From assembly GCA_037157565.1 (NCBI GenBank), contig JAZHRO010000013.1, positions 116,760,001-116,824,000 on the forward strand: DNA of 64,000 nt, in the 5' to 3' direction. The translations under genes were made by a program, and so were the position numbers. This document shows, piece after piece, positions 32,675 through 44,793 of the stretch. The notes below the pieces were generated by a model. That model was not told where the DNA came from. It did no database searches and worked only from the letters and a program-made list of their open reading frames with translations. This DNA is from Thalassia testudinum. Lineage: Eukaryota > Streptophyta > Magnoliopsida > Alismatales > Hydrocharitaceae. Numbering within the stretch: position 1 is the first letter of the stretch; the number at the start of each line of letters is the position of its first letter.

Positions 32675-34040
32675 CTTCTTTGGCTGGACTTCGCCTCGCT
32701 GATAGCATTAAACTCAACAGTTGTACATATGACACAAGGCTGATACGAGCTTCATATTCAGGTGACATCTTTCATATTCTACCCTTTCTTTCATGTCTCT
32801 TTTTCAATGAGGACATTGCATCAGCTAGGCATGAGGGGTGGATTCATTTTTGAATCATTTGGTCAGCTTTGTGAAATTCATGTAAATTATTTTTCTCTTC
32901 TTATTTATACATATAAAACAAAAAATCAAAATTAAGAAGGATTAGTAGGACATTAGGACTTTTCAATCTTAGGAAATTTTACATTAGGATCTGAACACAA
33001 AGACCCTTCAGGTCTTTGGACTTAATCAGCTCGTGTATCCACTAAAATGTGGATTTGTCTTTCGCGTCCTCGCCATCTTAATTCTATCGTAATTGGAGTA
33101 AATAAGTTTAGGTGATAAGTACACGACTTATCAACCCACCCTCTGATTTGAGGGAATTTTTGAGTTTTAAGCATCTACACACTTTCTTTGCATTGACTCA
33201 TTGTTCGGCAATTCTAATGGAAATTGGGGAGCTAATGAACCTTCTAGGGTGATATGGCTGGCAAGTTATCATGGGTAACAACCCATAGGTAGGTTGTCCA
33301 GAGCCCAATCACTGGACCTTTCTCTTTTTGCTGCCTTTAGGTAAATCTTAGACTAGGGAAGCCACCTACTTAAAAAAGAAATCAAAAAGGAAAGGAGAAA
33401 AGAAAAAAATGAAACAAGCCACACTTCGTCGCACAAGTATGGCTGGCAAGTTGTCGGTGGTAACAGCTCATCGACTGATTGTCTAGAACCCAGCTCAATA
33501 AATGCACTGAAAATTCCCAAAACACTTAAGAAGAAGCGGAGAAGTAGAATAAACCAAGGAGATATACATTGGATTCACCCTTGTGTTGACCCCGTAAAAA
33601 AATAAAAGTAGGGAGAAAGCTACTGGTTGTAAAGATACACCTTCAGACAGAATTCTTTTTTAGGTCACCTAGAGGCGTGGAAATCCGAAGTCCATTTTAA
33701 CTGTCGGTCAATGAGTCTATTACATTCACAATAAGATGCTTAAAACTTAGGGTTCTCATCAAATCTTGGGTGAGTTGAATGGCCGTAGAAAGCTACTCTT
33801 AAACCCTAAAACTTGAAAATCCAAAAAAATTAGAAAAGAGGAAAAAGAGAAAAAGAAAATTTTCTTTGAATAAGGCGAGGGCTTGAGGCGGTCTGCATTT
33901 TGGCAAATACTCGGGCACTGTTGTGTCTTTGAAAGTTCAGATCCTAAGTAGACATTTTCTTAATGCTTGAAAATAACTCATACCCAAATAATCCAACCTA
34001 ATTCTTTTATGAATATCATATAGTTTTTGCTAGGGACTAG
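32675..34040 (+). other. 3' untranslated region of element A
   Basis: About 1.4 kb with no env-like frame. It carries the post-pol box with an internal purine tract: CAATGAGGACATTGCA then CTAGGCATGAGGGGTGG (32801-32840), and a pair of related 55-base hairpin-forming segments (33253 and 33439). Confidence 0.65.
33253..33493 (+). repeat. Duplicated 55-base segment with hairpin in the A 3' UTR
   Basis: TATGGCTGGCAAGTTATC (33253 on) recurs at 33439 as TATGGCTGGCAAGTTGTC. Both run on through a TAACA core to CCAGAGCCCA or CTAGAACCCA. The first copy folds as ATGGGT-AACA-ACCCAT (33271-33286). The second can fold with TCGGTG and CATCGA. The sequence changes while folding potential is kept, as in the stem-loops of Z and D. 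Confidence 0.5.
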
Positions 34041-34061
34041 CAAAAGATAGGCATGGGGGTA
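34041..34061 (+). other. Polypurine tract of element A
   Basis: AAAAGATAGGCATGGGGGTA directly precedes the TGATGTAAAC start of the 3' LTR. It is identical to the tract of element Z. Confidence 0.87.
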
Positions 34062-35746
34062 TGATGTAAACACCCTTACACTACTTAAGAGGTCTATTTA
34101 TGCATGTTCTTAAGCATAGGATTGCATTGCATGCTATAAATATTGCATAACATGCATCATCTTGCATTTAGAGTAGTTTGAATAAAATGGAGGTTAATTG
34201 TCTCCTTTTATGTACTTGGACAGGGCAAACTTTTTATCGGGGCCTCAGATCAAAGATCCAACCATACAGATGTGATCAGGGCGACGATTGGAGTTCAACG
34301 ACTCCAAGATCACCCTAATCAGGCATCAGTAGCATCAGAAAGTGACTGGAGAACCCTAGAAGATCAAGGGCCAAGATGGTGTAAATCCACACTTCAAATG
34401 ACAAATCCGACCGCACGGATGGATTCAGATCGACGATCGCAGCCTAACGACGCAAAAATCGAGTCAATCCGACACTCGTGGCACCATCTACATCATCCAG
34501 AAGAGGGATGGCCAAGATGGTGCCACGTGGTGCCATATCAGCCGCCCAATCATCCACACGCACCCGCTAAAGCCCCCGCATCCTCCCTTCCCCGCCGTTG
34601 GATCAAGATCCAACGAATGTGGATGCGTGCGCTTGATTTCATCCGCGCGACTATTTGGACGGCGTAGTGCAGCGGTTCAGCGCCTTATTGCGAGGCGCAG
34701 GCATGGGATCAAGTCGCAGCAAGCAGGCGAGGGGTGCGGGCACGGGCGAGCGTCAGATCGCGATCGAACGGTTGCACGCACCCGATAGCACCCACCTACT
34801 ATTGCACGTGCGGCGGTAACGCGGCATCGCACTAGATCGGGCATGCCCTGAGGAGGCGGCGTAGCACGATCTGAGTCGTCCGATCGCGTTCGATCTCGCG
34901 ATCGGACGGCTGAGGATGGCTGAATGTGCGCGAGAGTTGAGCACGCAGGAAAGCAAGTGGGTGAGCGCGCGCTGCTCACTACGCCCACGTTCTAACCTTT
35001 ATCGACGGTCTAATCCATCACTAAAGGTCCTGAATTAATGTTTTTAAAGTTGTAATGACCAAATTGCCCCACTACTTGCAACTATAAAAGGAGACCCCCT
35101 CCACACGAAATTCTTATCCCTTCCTTCTCTTCTCTACCTCTCCAAAGCTCAAGAGAAGCTTGTCCCACACCCGGGATGCTCCTCGCGAGATAAAGTCAAA
35201 TTTTCATCCCCTTTCGGAAGTGGATCCGGTGACGATGACAACGTGCTGCTCTGTTCCCATTCTTCTGCTTCATCCTCCTTCGTCTTGCTCCGTCCTCCTT
35301 CATCCAGGCATCGTCTCGTCTGGCTCGTCCTCCAAGCAATCGTCAAGGAGGATAACTTCTCTCTCCCATTCTTCTTTACAGCTTTCTAGTGTAGAATTTT
35401 CCTGCTTTCTAGTGTAGCTGATTTCCCGCTTTCTAGTGTAATTCTTATTTGGTTTTATTGTATAAACATTTTGAATTATTGAATGCATGTTTTCTCTCTC
35501 TCTCTCTCTCCCTTTTAGTCTGATTATTGTTATTGCTTCATTGTAATTACATCGCCTCACTTTTCAAGAAAAATTCTAAAAAAATATATAATTGTGAATA
35601 TAGATCGACGTAGCCTTCCTGTGTTTGACCCGGAATTTCCATTTCGGTATAAATTTTATTTGTTGAACACGAGTTCTTCGCTTTCATACTACGACGACAA
35701 GTTTTCAAAACCGAACACGTTAGTGTAGCAACTCGCACGTTCAATA
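34062..35746 (+). mobile_element. 3' LTR of element A
   Basis: 1.69-kb copy of 10828-12457. Terminal inverted repeat reduced to TGTAA-ACACCC-TTACA. G-box CACGTG kept at the centre of decayed arms (34510-34543). tRNA-like segment with TAGTGCAGCGG (34665-34675) and GGATCAAGTCG (34706-34716), and between them a perfect stem GCGCCT-TATTGCG-AGGCGC. U5 box at about 35614-35633. The end is CAATA where the 5' LTR has TAACA, then the AAGAT duplication. Confidence 0.9.
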
Positions 35747-35751
35747 AAGAT

Positions 35752-36240
35752 GTCGATCTTTAGTGTCTTGTTCATAAATTTTAATTCAATTTGGCCCTCC
35801 TCACAATTGATATTGGCCCTAGCAGTGGCCAGAAAGGGTCTCCCTAGTATGATCAGTGTATTCACATTCTCAAGAACATCCATGTCTAAGACAATAAAGT
35901 CCACTGGAAAATAGAAGTCATGTACCCTAGCTATGATATCCTCGAGAATTCCTTTTGGTGATTTAATTGATCGATCAGCTAATTGCAAGGTCATTTCTAT
36001 CGGTTTAAATTCAGATTCCTCAAAGTAGTCTAGTAGGGATGTTGGTATCAAATTTATCGAAGCTCCTAGGTGTAGTAAGGCTTGGTCAAATTGTATATCA
36101 CCGATTGCACAGGGGATTAGAGGGGTGCCTAGGTCTTTCGCTTTAGGTAGGAGTTTGCTCAAAATGACGGAGCTGGCTTGCTCTGACAGTATGACGGGTT
36201 CCCACCTTTGGTTCGTGGCTTATGTTTAGGTGTACATACA
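35752..36240 (-). pseudogene. pro: Element Z protease, N-terminal part, decayed
   Basis: Upstream half of Z pol before the A insertion. It contains DLGTPLIPCAIG, then ALLHLGASINLIP (about 36085-36045), where the usual DLGAS has H in place of the catalytic Asp. Then FYFPVDFIVLDMDV, LIILGRPFLATARANINC and KFMNKTLKIDIF, which ends at the A insertion and continues in frame at 10822. A stop near 36224 precedes it. Without the catalytic Asp this protease would be dead even with an open frame. Confidence 0.85.
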
Positions 36241-38298
36241 TCTTTTAGAAATCGCACATAAGCCGGTAAGTGGCATAACGCATCCATCAAGGGGATGTTT
36301 ATATGGACCTACTCAAAGAGCTTAACCAGGTCCTCCTCAGGTGCGACGGGTTTGTTTGTCCTTTTCCCCTTGGTCAAGGCCTCAGGAAATGGAACCTTAG
36401 ATGGTTCCTCTAGAATTGGCTCAGGCTCTTGATCTGGGATGGTTGTGTCCTGGATGACCAATCTAGGGTTGGGGTTTGCATTACTAGGCTGGGAGTGGCT
36501 TGGATAAGGTGGGTCCTGTGTTGCTTTTCCACTATGGGTAGTAACAGAATTCAATCTTGCCTGGTTCTGGTTTAGTGTGGGCAAAAGAGGTGCTTATTGC
36601 TGGTAACCCACATATGAAGTCGAAGCCCCCATCTTGTCGGGTGATGGAGCAGAAGGGGCTTGATAAACAAAGTGAGCTTGGCCCTAATTTGGTTTCATAA
36701 TGCACCTCTGGTTTGGCACGTTATTTGGATTAGGCAGAGGTTGTGAAGGAAGTGCACCAAGTTGGTAGGGATTTGCCATCTGGGCGAGTTGATTGCGAAC
36801 CTCTATGATCTCGTCTTTGTGCTACTTTTGCATAGCCGCATTCATCTTCTGAATGTCAACCAGAGTATGAAGGATAAGAGTCATTTGATCTGTGAGTTGG
36901 CCAAGATTGATAAGTTGGGTTAGGCCAAGGCTGAGGTGGTTGATATGGACAAGGAGCTTGTGGTCGGGGCTGATATTGAGGTCTCTGATTTTGATTATTC
37001 CCTGACCATGTGAAATTAGGATGATTACACCATCCAAGGTTGTAGGTGTTTGAGAATGGATCATTCTGAATGGCGTTGAGGTCCTCGCAGGTCTGAGGAG
37101 CCTCAGAGAAGTCAGAATACGAGGGTTCAGAGTTCCCCCAACTAGAATAGGTGGGTTCAGACAGGGGTGGATACAAGTCCATCCTCGGAGAAGATCGATG
37201 ATAGATGTTATGCACAACCTCCCTGTCAGAGGGCGGTTGCACGAACATGTTTTGCGCAGAGGTGGCTTGCTGCAAGTGTCGAGTTAGCTCATCCACCTTC
37301 TTCTCAATAATAGAGACCTTGTCTAGATGACTGGCCATCAGTTCCAAGTTGACAGAAGAAGACAGGCCCTGCATCTCATGTGCTCCCTTTGGATTCGTTA
37401 ATGCACAGGCATTCGTTCGGTCAAACATGCCCATGGATTCATTATTGATGGAGTTCTCACACATATTCTCAAGAATCTCCCACATGGTGTCTTTGTGTTG
37501 ACCCATGATGTTTCCTCCGCAGGTCGCATTGATGAATAATCGAATATCCTCATGGAGTCCCTAGTAAAAAGATTGGACTTGTTCCCATTTAGGAACTCTG
37601 TGATGGGGGCACTTTCGCATGAGATCCAAAAAATGATCCCATGCCTCGTGAAGCGATTCTCCTACTTGCTACGTGAAATGCGTGATCTGGTGTGGTAAAG
37701 CATTTGTCCAACCAACAGGGAAGAACTTTCTCAGAAACTCGGATTGAAGTTCCGCCCAGGTGTTGATTGGACTCATTTTGGTTTGGTACCAGTGAGCAGC
37801 CTTATCCATGATAGAGAAGGAGAACATTTCCATATGTAAGACATCCCAATTTTGAGCTTCTGACTTGAAGATCTAGGCCAGATGCTTGAGTTGCTTGATA
37901 TGCTGGAAAGGATCCTCGGAATTATGCCCATGGAATTTGGGAATAACATGAATCATGTTGGGCTTGAGTTCAGTATCAGGACCTCCAGTGGGGATTTGTA
38001 CTCAAGGTTTAATTGCCACTGCAGTGGGATTGTAGTGATCTTGCATCATAGGACACTACGGTGGGTTTATAAAGGCTTGGAATAGATCATTGAGGTGCTG
38101 AAGCTGATTTTCAAGATTGTTTTCTTTTGCTAGTTGCTCCATGATGATGGATGAAGGAGAATTAGGTTTAGATGAATCAGAAGAGATATCGATTGGATTG
38201 GGTTGTTGCACAAAGAAGGAGGTTGAGGCTTGGCCTCGACGGGAATGAGTAGCTAATGGAGGCCTCAAGGATGGTCTTAAAGACCTCCTCCCGAACTT
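36241..38298 (-). pseudogene. gag: Element Z gag, decayed, start codon lost
   Basis: By alignment with element C, whose gag starts MFGRRS, the Z start codon is at 38298 and reads AAG instead of ATG, followed by FGRRS. The core holds EDPFQHIKQLKHLA, DKAAHWYQTKM, FLRKFFPVGWTNALP and CPHHRVPKWEQVQSFY (about 37950-37560), with stops at about 38053, 37995, 37872, 37668 and 37560. The block 36856-37506 (216 codons) is open and includes NSINNESM, VDELTRHLQQA and YNLGWCNHPNFTW. It ends in SGKATQDPPYP (about 36540) and a Pro/Glu-rich linker. No zinc knuckle seen. Confidence 0.84.
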
Positions 38299-39260
38299 GC
38301 ACCGATGAAGTAGATGAGAGGTAGAATGTGATGGACCCAATCAAGACACCCAAAAAATTTTCTGAATGACTATAAAGGTTCGAGGCGAATGATACCTCTT
38401 AGTTAGAAAGCCATCCACCTGAGAATTACCTGAGCAGCTAGAGAGGGAGAGTCCCGCAAAGACCCCTACATGGTAGAGCGCTCCCATCAGTTACAGGGTT
38501 TCCCCCACCCGTCCACTCTTGTCACTAATGATCTAGGTAGACCAAAATGGGGACTTGACCTCTTAAGTCTACCAGTTTTAATTAGGAGCAAGGATGCTTA
38601 TGATTTCACTTGAACTTTTAAGATGTTTTTGTGCAGAGTGACCTAATTTGAAGATTGGTTGACCCAACAAGGTGGATCAACTTCACCTGTATTGTCCCTT
38701 TGAGAAATTTAAGTCCCTCTTTTAGTGTTCAACTGAATTTAAGAGCTTGATTTTAGGGTTTTCTTGTATAAATCAATTCAATCAAGGCTTGGGCACACAT
38801 TGTTTGGAAAGATCAATTCTTAATTAAGCAAGTGTGTTTTTTTTAAAAACCCTAAGCTGGAATCCTTAATTGGCTCTAATTTGGTCCAATTGAATTTGTC
38901 TAAATGTGGTACCTAAGGCTCAAACAAGAAGGTGATAGCCCTAGATAACTGAAGTTTCAAGTAGGTACACAAATCAAGGTTTGAATGTTGTCTAAATAGA
39001 ATGTATCAAATCGGGCAACTTGATGATTAATCTAAGAATATAATGTAAGTAGCCCTAATTGACTTTTTTCCTTTTTTTTTTAGCTTTTCCATACTCAAGG
39101 GCTTAGAAGAGGGCATATGGAGTTTACCCATCCCTGGAGTGGTTGATATGCGGCTGATCTTCTTTAAATGAACCCCCTGAAACAGATCAGAAATAAAAGA
39201 GATGTAGTAAGTTAGTATCCAATCTGATATTGCAATCAAGAGATCTGAATTGCACGTTGC
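38299..39260 (-). other. 5' leader of element Z
   Basis: Roughly 0.96 kb between gag and the PBS, without coding sequence. It is collinear with the leader of element D (56368-57399). Shared words include GTAGACTTAAGAGGTCAAG, GGGTGGGGGAAACCCTGTAA and CTCTCCCTCTCT. This shows that D derives from the Z family. Confidence 0.7.
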
Positions 39261-39278
39261 TCCTCGGCAACGGTGCTA
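39261..39278 (-). other. Primer-binding site of element Z
   Basis: In element direction TAGCACCGTTGCCGAGGA follows the LTR end after three T bases. It differs at three positions from the complement of the tRNA-Asp 3' end. Confidence 0.8.
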
Positions 39279-39281
39279 AAA

Positions 39282-39615
39282 TGTTGCTCGCTCGAGATCA
39301 AGTTTTAAATCATTACATTCTAGTATAGTTGAAATCTTATGAAAAATAGATAAAATTCATACTTGAAAAAGTCCGAGGTTGTTCGCTGGGGGCAAGTAGG
39401 AATTCAATTCTCAAAATTGTAATTTAAAATAATAGAGATAAGAAATTATAATAAAAAATTGATTCAGAATAATGTGCCAATAAGATCAAGTATCAGACAG
39501 TAAAAAGAATGAAGTAAAATGGTGATTTGAATCACCAATTACTCCCTACAATAATCGCAAATGAAACTCAATAGTTATATATGAAATAAACTCAAATTAA
39601 CCGTCTAATGGTAGG
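39282..39615 (-). mobile_element. 5' LTR of element Z, PBS-proximal piece
   Basis: First 334 plus-strand bases of the right Z LTR (TGTTGCTCGCTCGAG...), aligned with 3279-3610. It is cut by element C after the GTAGG at 39611-39615 and continues at 51062. It carries the diverged U5 box at about 39371-39393 (CCCAGCGAACAACCTCGG in element direction). Confidence 0.87.
39611..39615. repeat. Target-site duplication of element C (left copy)
   Basis: GTAGG, repeated at 51062-51066. The uninterrupted left Z LTR has a single GTAGG at the same place (AGTAGGATCATACG near 3607), which confirms the insertion. Confidence 0.88.
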
Positions 39616-40789
39616 TGGTGTCGGACCTGAATAGGTTGTTAATATGATGATTTTATCATTGAAATGTATATAGTGGTTAACCTAAATCGGACCTAGCCAT
39701 CTCTTTACAATATTTTTTTAACCTGGCCTACTTGATTTTATCTTGGTCACTTTTAGGCCCAGGGTCGAACTCAGGGAAGTGGGGTTACAAGTTAAGTTTC
39801 TACGCCTTTCCTACAACGAGTCGCTTCTGTTCGTTTATTGTGTTTTTGGTGTTTTTTATTTTTTTTTATTTAGATTTTTTTGGTGATCTTGGTCCTTGAG
39901 GCACACCCTCAAAATTAGGTTATTGGCTTTAAGCCAAATCAAAGTTCCAAAACGGGCCTTGCTATTCGCAAGATGGAGTACCTACAAGTCGAAGATTATC
40001 TTTTCCCTTTTATATATTTTTTATCTTTTCACTAGTAGGAAAGCGAAACAGAAATAAAGTAAATATAGTATATATATATATAGGTATATATTATATATGT
40101 ATAAAAGGGTGGGGGTGGAGGTAGAGATGGAGTGTAGCACGGTGTCAAGTCAGTCGTCGTTTAGAAAGACGCAACCAATAGGACGAAGTGCCGCATGTAA
40201 GGTGTAGGATGGATGGTGGAAGATGAATGCGAATAAGCTTTTTACACGCGTGTATCGGGGAATATTAGCAACTGGTGCAAATATTCCTGCGATACCACGT
40301 TTGGTAAATAATGTGAAAATATATCTATATATGTATTTATGTAAATATATCTATATATATATATGTAGTTATATATATATATAGGTATATATATATGTAT
40401 ATATATATAAGTATATGTATATATATATATATATATGTATATGTATGTATATAATACTATATAGATGTAAATATATATGTATGTATATGTATATAGTAAT
40501 ATATGTATATATAGATATATGTAGCTAGATATGTATATATATGTATATATAGTTATATAGATATATATATATGTATGTATATATATATATATATATGTAT
40601 AAATATATGTATATATATGTATGTATAAGTGTATGTGTATATATATGTGTATATATATATATATATGTATATAGATGTATATATATATATATGTGTGTGT
40701 GTGTATGTATATAGACTAATACATATTTATATAAGTACTAATATATGTAGAGATATATGTATATATATATATATATGTATATATATAAG

Positions 40790-40824
<35 letters not shown>

Positions 40825-40949
40825 CTGTATACTAATACATAAGTATATAGGCACTACTATATGTATAAATATAAGTATATAGATATATATGTATATATAT
40901 ATGTGTATATAAATATATGTATATATATCAATATATATATGTATACGTG

Positions 40950-40983
<34 letters not shown>

Positions 40984-42506
40984 ATAGTGCACAGGTGTGT
41001 GTGTGTGTGTATCAAAGTGTGAGTGTATGTGTGTGAGTGTCGGTAAAGAGATAGGGAGAGAGTGCTGAGAGAGAGAGAGAGAGAGTGCTGCTGGAGGTGA
41101 GGGCTGGAGCGGTTAAGGCGTCTGAGTTTCAGGACCATCGTCAGATCCACGCACGCTTGCACAAGCGTGTCTGCGCAGAGAGGAGCGCGCTGGAGGGAGT
41201 AGGCGCACGCAGAGGAGAGGCGCACGCGGGCGAGTGGAGCGGGCAAAGGTAGGCACTGAGAAGACGAGGGCACTTGCAGACGTACGCGGGCAGGTGCGGG
41301 CGACGTGGGCCGAGACACACGCGTGGGCGAACGGCGGTTGCGTCGCATCAGGTGACAGGTTAAGTGAGAAGCTCATCGGTCACCCCACTGTAGCCACAGT
41401 GTTGCGCAGACTGGTGTGAACAGTGGCTACAATGTAAGGCCACGCCACGCAACTGGGAACTGTAGGTGCTGTGAGTGCAGCCGGCTCGCGGCTGTTGCGC
41501 GCAGGCAGGAACGTGAGGAAAAAATTCTGCGCCGACCGGTTGCGGGTGTAGAGAAGCTCGCGACAGAGCGTGCAGAGAGGGAGGCAAGGGAGCTTGTAGG
41601 CACGCGCGGAGGCTTGCGGGTGCTGCTGGGGTGAGCGGTGAGGCTTGGCCGGCCGCTGCATTGACGCACGATGGTCGGCTGTGGGCGGAAGAGAGAGCGC
41701 GACAGAGTGAAGAAGCGGGAGGCGATGGTGCCTGCAGGCGCACATTGGAGGTGAGGGCTCCTGCAGGCGCGCGCGGAAGGGGCTGGTGCTGCTACTGCTA
41801 TGTTGCTGATGCCGCCTTGCCGCTGCTGCTGCCGCTGAGCTTCGAGCTTCAGACCTTGAAGCCTGTGGAAATGGCTGAAGATCTTCAAATGGTGAACCAA
41901 GAAAAGAGCCACCACGCCCACAGGCTCTTTGAAGAGCTAGGCGGTGGTGGTCTCTCTGTGGTGGGTGTGCACCATAGTGAGGGCTCCTATCTGCTGGGTG
42001 TCTCCTCGAAGGAGGAGGGCCAACGTGTGGGGGGAGAGGGAGGAGAGGATGGTGGCCTGGAAGGAGAAGGTGGTGCTTCTGTGTTGGGTCTTTTTTTCGT
42101 GAGGACCAGGCCGCTTTTGCAAAGGAGGAGCCGTGGCTGCTTTATAGAGGAAGAGGAGAGCATGCACAGCCATGCCTTAGCTATGCATGGCTCTCATGCA
42201 GCTGCAGGGAGAGGTTGGCATGGCTGGCAGGGAGAGCATGAGCAGGGAATGGTGCGAAGAAGATGCAGCCGTGGGAAGGAAGTCAAAATCAAAAAGAAAT
42301 AAAAAATGGAGATGGAAATATTGCGAAGCAGCACTTGAGGAGAACGTGAATTGCAAGGCCATTTTATTTACTCTCCTCCCATCTCAATTAAATGTATGCA
42401 TGCATGTATTTTTACAAATGCGACTATGAAACCCTAATATGCACTGGTAATGCTAGGAAATAGCAGAAGTTGGGACAATTGCAGGTGTATTTTTGTGGTG
42501 CAATCA
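39616..42506 (-). mobile_element. 3' LTR of element C
   Basis: 2.89 kb, ending on the plus strand with GGTGCAATCA. In element direction it starts TGATTGCACC, and ATTGCA pairs with TGCAAT 15 bases on. The LTR contains a 1-kb AT and GA microsatellite block (40055-41090), a GC-rich block (about 41100-41830), a TATA box on the minus strand (CTATAAAG, about 42136-42143) and the U5 box TCCCTGAGTTCGACCCTG at about 39759-39779. Confidence 0.88.
40055..41090. repeat. AT-rich and GA microsatellite block in LTR C
   Basis: A kilobase of TATATA and TATG runs, with GTGTGTGT runs near 40690 and 40995, and GAGAGAGA near 41070. Open frames here encode only Tyr/Ile repeats. The matching block in the other LTR (48705-49680) is similar in kind but different in length, as expected for slippage. 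Confidence 0.85.
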
Positions 42507-42528
42507 TACCCCCTATGCCTATCTTTTG
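42507..42528 (-). other. Polypurine tract of element C
   Basis: In element direction AAAAGATAGGCATAGGGGGTA precedes the LTR start TGATTGCACC. One A interrupts the usual GGCATGGGGG. Confidence 0.83.
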
Positions 42529-43830
42529 CTAGTCCCTAGTAAAACAGTATTTAGAAATGATCTTAAGCTGAAGATTTTCTTCTGAGGCGACAAAGGTGTT
42601 TTTATTGTTGGATTTTGTGAGAACCAATTGCAGAGAAGACTACCAGTACTTTAAGTCTCACATGACATAGATCATCTCTCGACTAACCAGAACTCTTGAT
42701 ATTTAAAACTTAAGTACGATTTCCAGGATCTAGGAGGTTTTTGCCGTACTTGAGAGCTCAAGAGATTATGGCTTGTGCATAGTGAAGGATCAAGACTGAC
42801 CAGATGAACATTAAGACTCAAGCCCAGGGTTTCATGAATTTTTAAGTAAAGGTTGGTCCCAGTTTCAGCTCATGTTTTCGGATTGACCCTTAAAGAGATG
42901 ATGGAAACTCAACTCCCATTTTCTGATATTTGTGGCTCAAAGAGAATAGGATAGAACCTTTTTTAAGGTAGCGACTTTGCAAGATATACTGACTTATTTG
43001 CATCTTTTTTTTTTTTTTGAAACACGTGTCAATATATCTCTTACAACTTTATTTGGAGGAGCACACTTTTCTTTTTGGTGGGAGAGTTTCTTTTTGGTGG
43101 AAAGAGTCGCTCCTAAACACAAGACTAAAGCCTGGGATAAAAAGTCTACCTGCACGCACAGGTAAGGACTCCACCTTCCCTAATGAACACTAGGGTTGGA
43201 TCTTATGTTCACTTAGTCTTTCTTGATATGTGTAGTGTGAACCAAGTTTACCTAAGCTCTCAAGTAGAAGCAAACCAACGGATCCTGTACTGGTGTCTCA
43301 GGTAGAAGAATACATCCTTAGTTAGGAGAGATTCCGATCTATCATGTTAATGCTTAAGTGAATTAAGCCGAGCTTGAGCGAATCAAGCTTATATGGCCAG
43401 GAAAGTCTTCAAAATAGAGGTTGAATGTCCATAAACACTTATTGTATTTTTGTTTCAGCCTTCAGATCATTACTAAACACCATTTATTATTATTATTTTA
43501 TATATATTATATATTTTTTTTCTTTTTCTTGCATATTTATAAATAGATGGGAACTGCATGATACCATAAAATACCCAGATCCTATGGATGCCTATCCACC
43601 CCCCCATGCCAAACAATGCTATGTCCTCATATGCATGCAGGGAAAGGTAGAGAAAGGACGAAAGATCGGGTAACGAGAGCTGAGGTGCAGGGTATACAGC
43701 AGGGTGGTAGGGTGGGTGGATGGTGGGTGGTGAAAGATTTGTCATTTTCTGGGACGAGTGTCCTTGGCGGAACACAAAACGAGTTAGGAGGAAGCAGTTG
43801 GCCCTCAGATTGGCCAAGAAGAGGGGCTTC
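42529..43830 (-). other. C region between protease and purine tract
   Basis: Noncoding, 1.3 kb. In element direction ATGAGGACATAGCATTG then TTTGGCATGGGGGGGTGG (43630-43597) is the C form of the post-coding box with internal purine tract, here following the protease directly. This places the deletion of pol precisely between protease and that box. A microsatellite-like TATTATTATT run is at about 43484-43500. Nothing else recognised. Confidence 0.62.
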
Positions 43831-44793
43831 TTAGATAGATGGATCCAAAAGGGAATAGCTCCAATGAGTAATATGTGGGCTCAAGGTCCCGGTGTGGATT
43901 TGCAAATCTGCTTGATTTAGCAGGAAAGAAAGGGCAGTCCTGTCTTCAAGAGTATGGACCGGCGGTGAGCAGCCCGGATATGACTCGGACCACGAGGTAT
44001 GGCAAGCGGAGAAAACCTCGTTAGAAGTCTGGCCAGGAGAAGGTACGGGACAAGGGAGGGATGGGGGAACGTCACAGTATGTGTTGATCAGGCAGTCGTC
44101 AGGTAATCCGCAGCAGTCTGAATAGGTCCCAATTAGTCCGATACATGCACTGATGGTCATGTCCTCGTCAGACGTGTCATCCTCAATGCAATCACAGTCA
44201 AAGTTCTTGGCTGCCTTGAAGATGTTATGCTTGATCATTTCAGATCCACCGGTAATCTCAATACAGCCCGACTAGCAATCGGTAAGGGCGTGGGCTATGG
44301 CCAAGAAAGGTCGACCAAGGATGATCGGACAATCAGAAAGTGAGCTAGGAACTTCCATATCTAAAATGGGAAAGTCAACAGGAAAACAGAGACTGTTGAC
44401 CTTAACCACCACGTCTTCCACCACACCCTTCAGGATTTTGACAGAACGATCTGCCAACTATAACGTGATAGGGGTGGGTTTCAGATTTCCCAAGGAAAAT
44501 TTTTCGAGCATGATGGTTGGTATAAGATTTATGGAAGATCTTAGATCAAGCAGGGCACGGTTAAAATTGTAGCCTTGGATGTTGCAGGAAATAAGCGGTG
44601 TGCCTGGATCTTTCTGCTTCGGTGGTAGATTTGACAGTATAGCACAACTCGCATGAGGCAAGAGAACCACTGGATTTTTGGTTTTCTTTGACTGTCGCCT
44701 GGGTTTTGTGTAGTCTTTGAAAAATCGGGCGACAGTAGGTATGTGGTCGATTACCTCGAGTAAGGGTACCTTGATTTCTACATCCCTGAACAA
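43831..44793 (-). pseudogene. pro: Element C protease region, decayed
   Basis: PLLEVIDHIPTVARFFKDY and LPPKQKDPGTPLISCNIQG lead to ALLDLRSSINLIP, in which the glycine of DLGAS is arginine. Then TAA at about 44458, LADRSVKILKGVVEDVVVK, FPVDFPILDMEV, CPIILGRPFLAIAHA, a further stop at about 44272 and a final 135-codon open frame (44238-43831) with IKHNIFKAAKNF and an acidic, Cys-rich tail. The end of this frame has no RT homology. Confidence 0.8.

Larger units (their letters stand above)
10828..35746 (+). mobile_element. Element A: Athila-type LTR retrotransposon containing nested element B
   Basis: It comprises 5' LTR (10828-12457), PBS, leader, gag (from 13792), protease and RT up to 17717, then element B (17718-31020), RNase H and integrase (31021-32674), 3' UTR, purine tract (34041-34061) and 3' LTR (34062-35746). 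Without B it is about 11.6 kb. It has a perfect five-base duplication AAGAT. LTRs differ by about 6% over the first 140 bases. Stops, frameshifts and a mutated RT active site show that it is dead. Its LTR belongs to the same lineage as X. Confidence 0.9.

Noticed and set aside
32675..34040. An env-like gene after pol, as reported in some Athila elements
   Set aside because: No long frame, signal peptide or transmembrane segment is present in the 3' UTRs of A, B, Z, C or D.
38056..38340. Start of Z gag at 38340
   Set aside because: That position is not an ATG. Comparison with C places the ancestral start at 38298, now AAG.
40629..40992. Open frames of Tyr/Ile/His repeats on both strands (also 49174-49530)
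   Set aside because: They are translations of TATATA and TATG microsatellites within LTR C, and the two LTR copies differ in length and frame.
41631..42302. Long frames in the C LTR (223 codons plus strand; 50186-50929 minus, 247 codons)
   Set aside because: They lie in GC-rich LTR sequence. The frame in one LTR is not preserved in the other, and no domain is visible.
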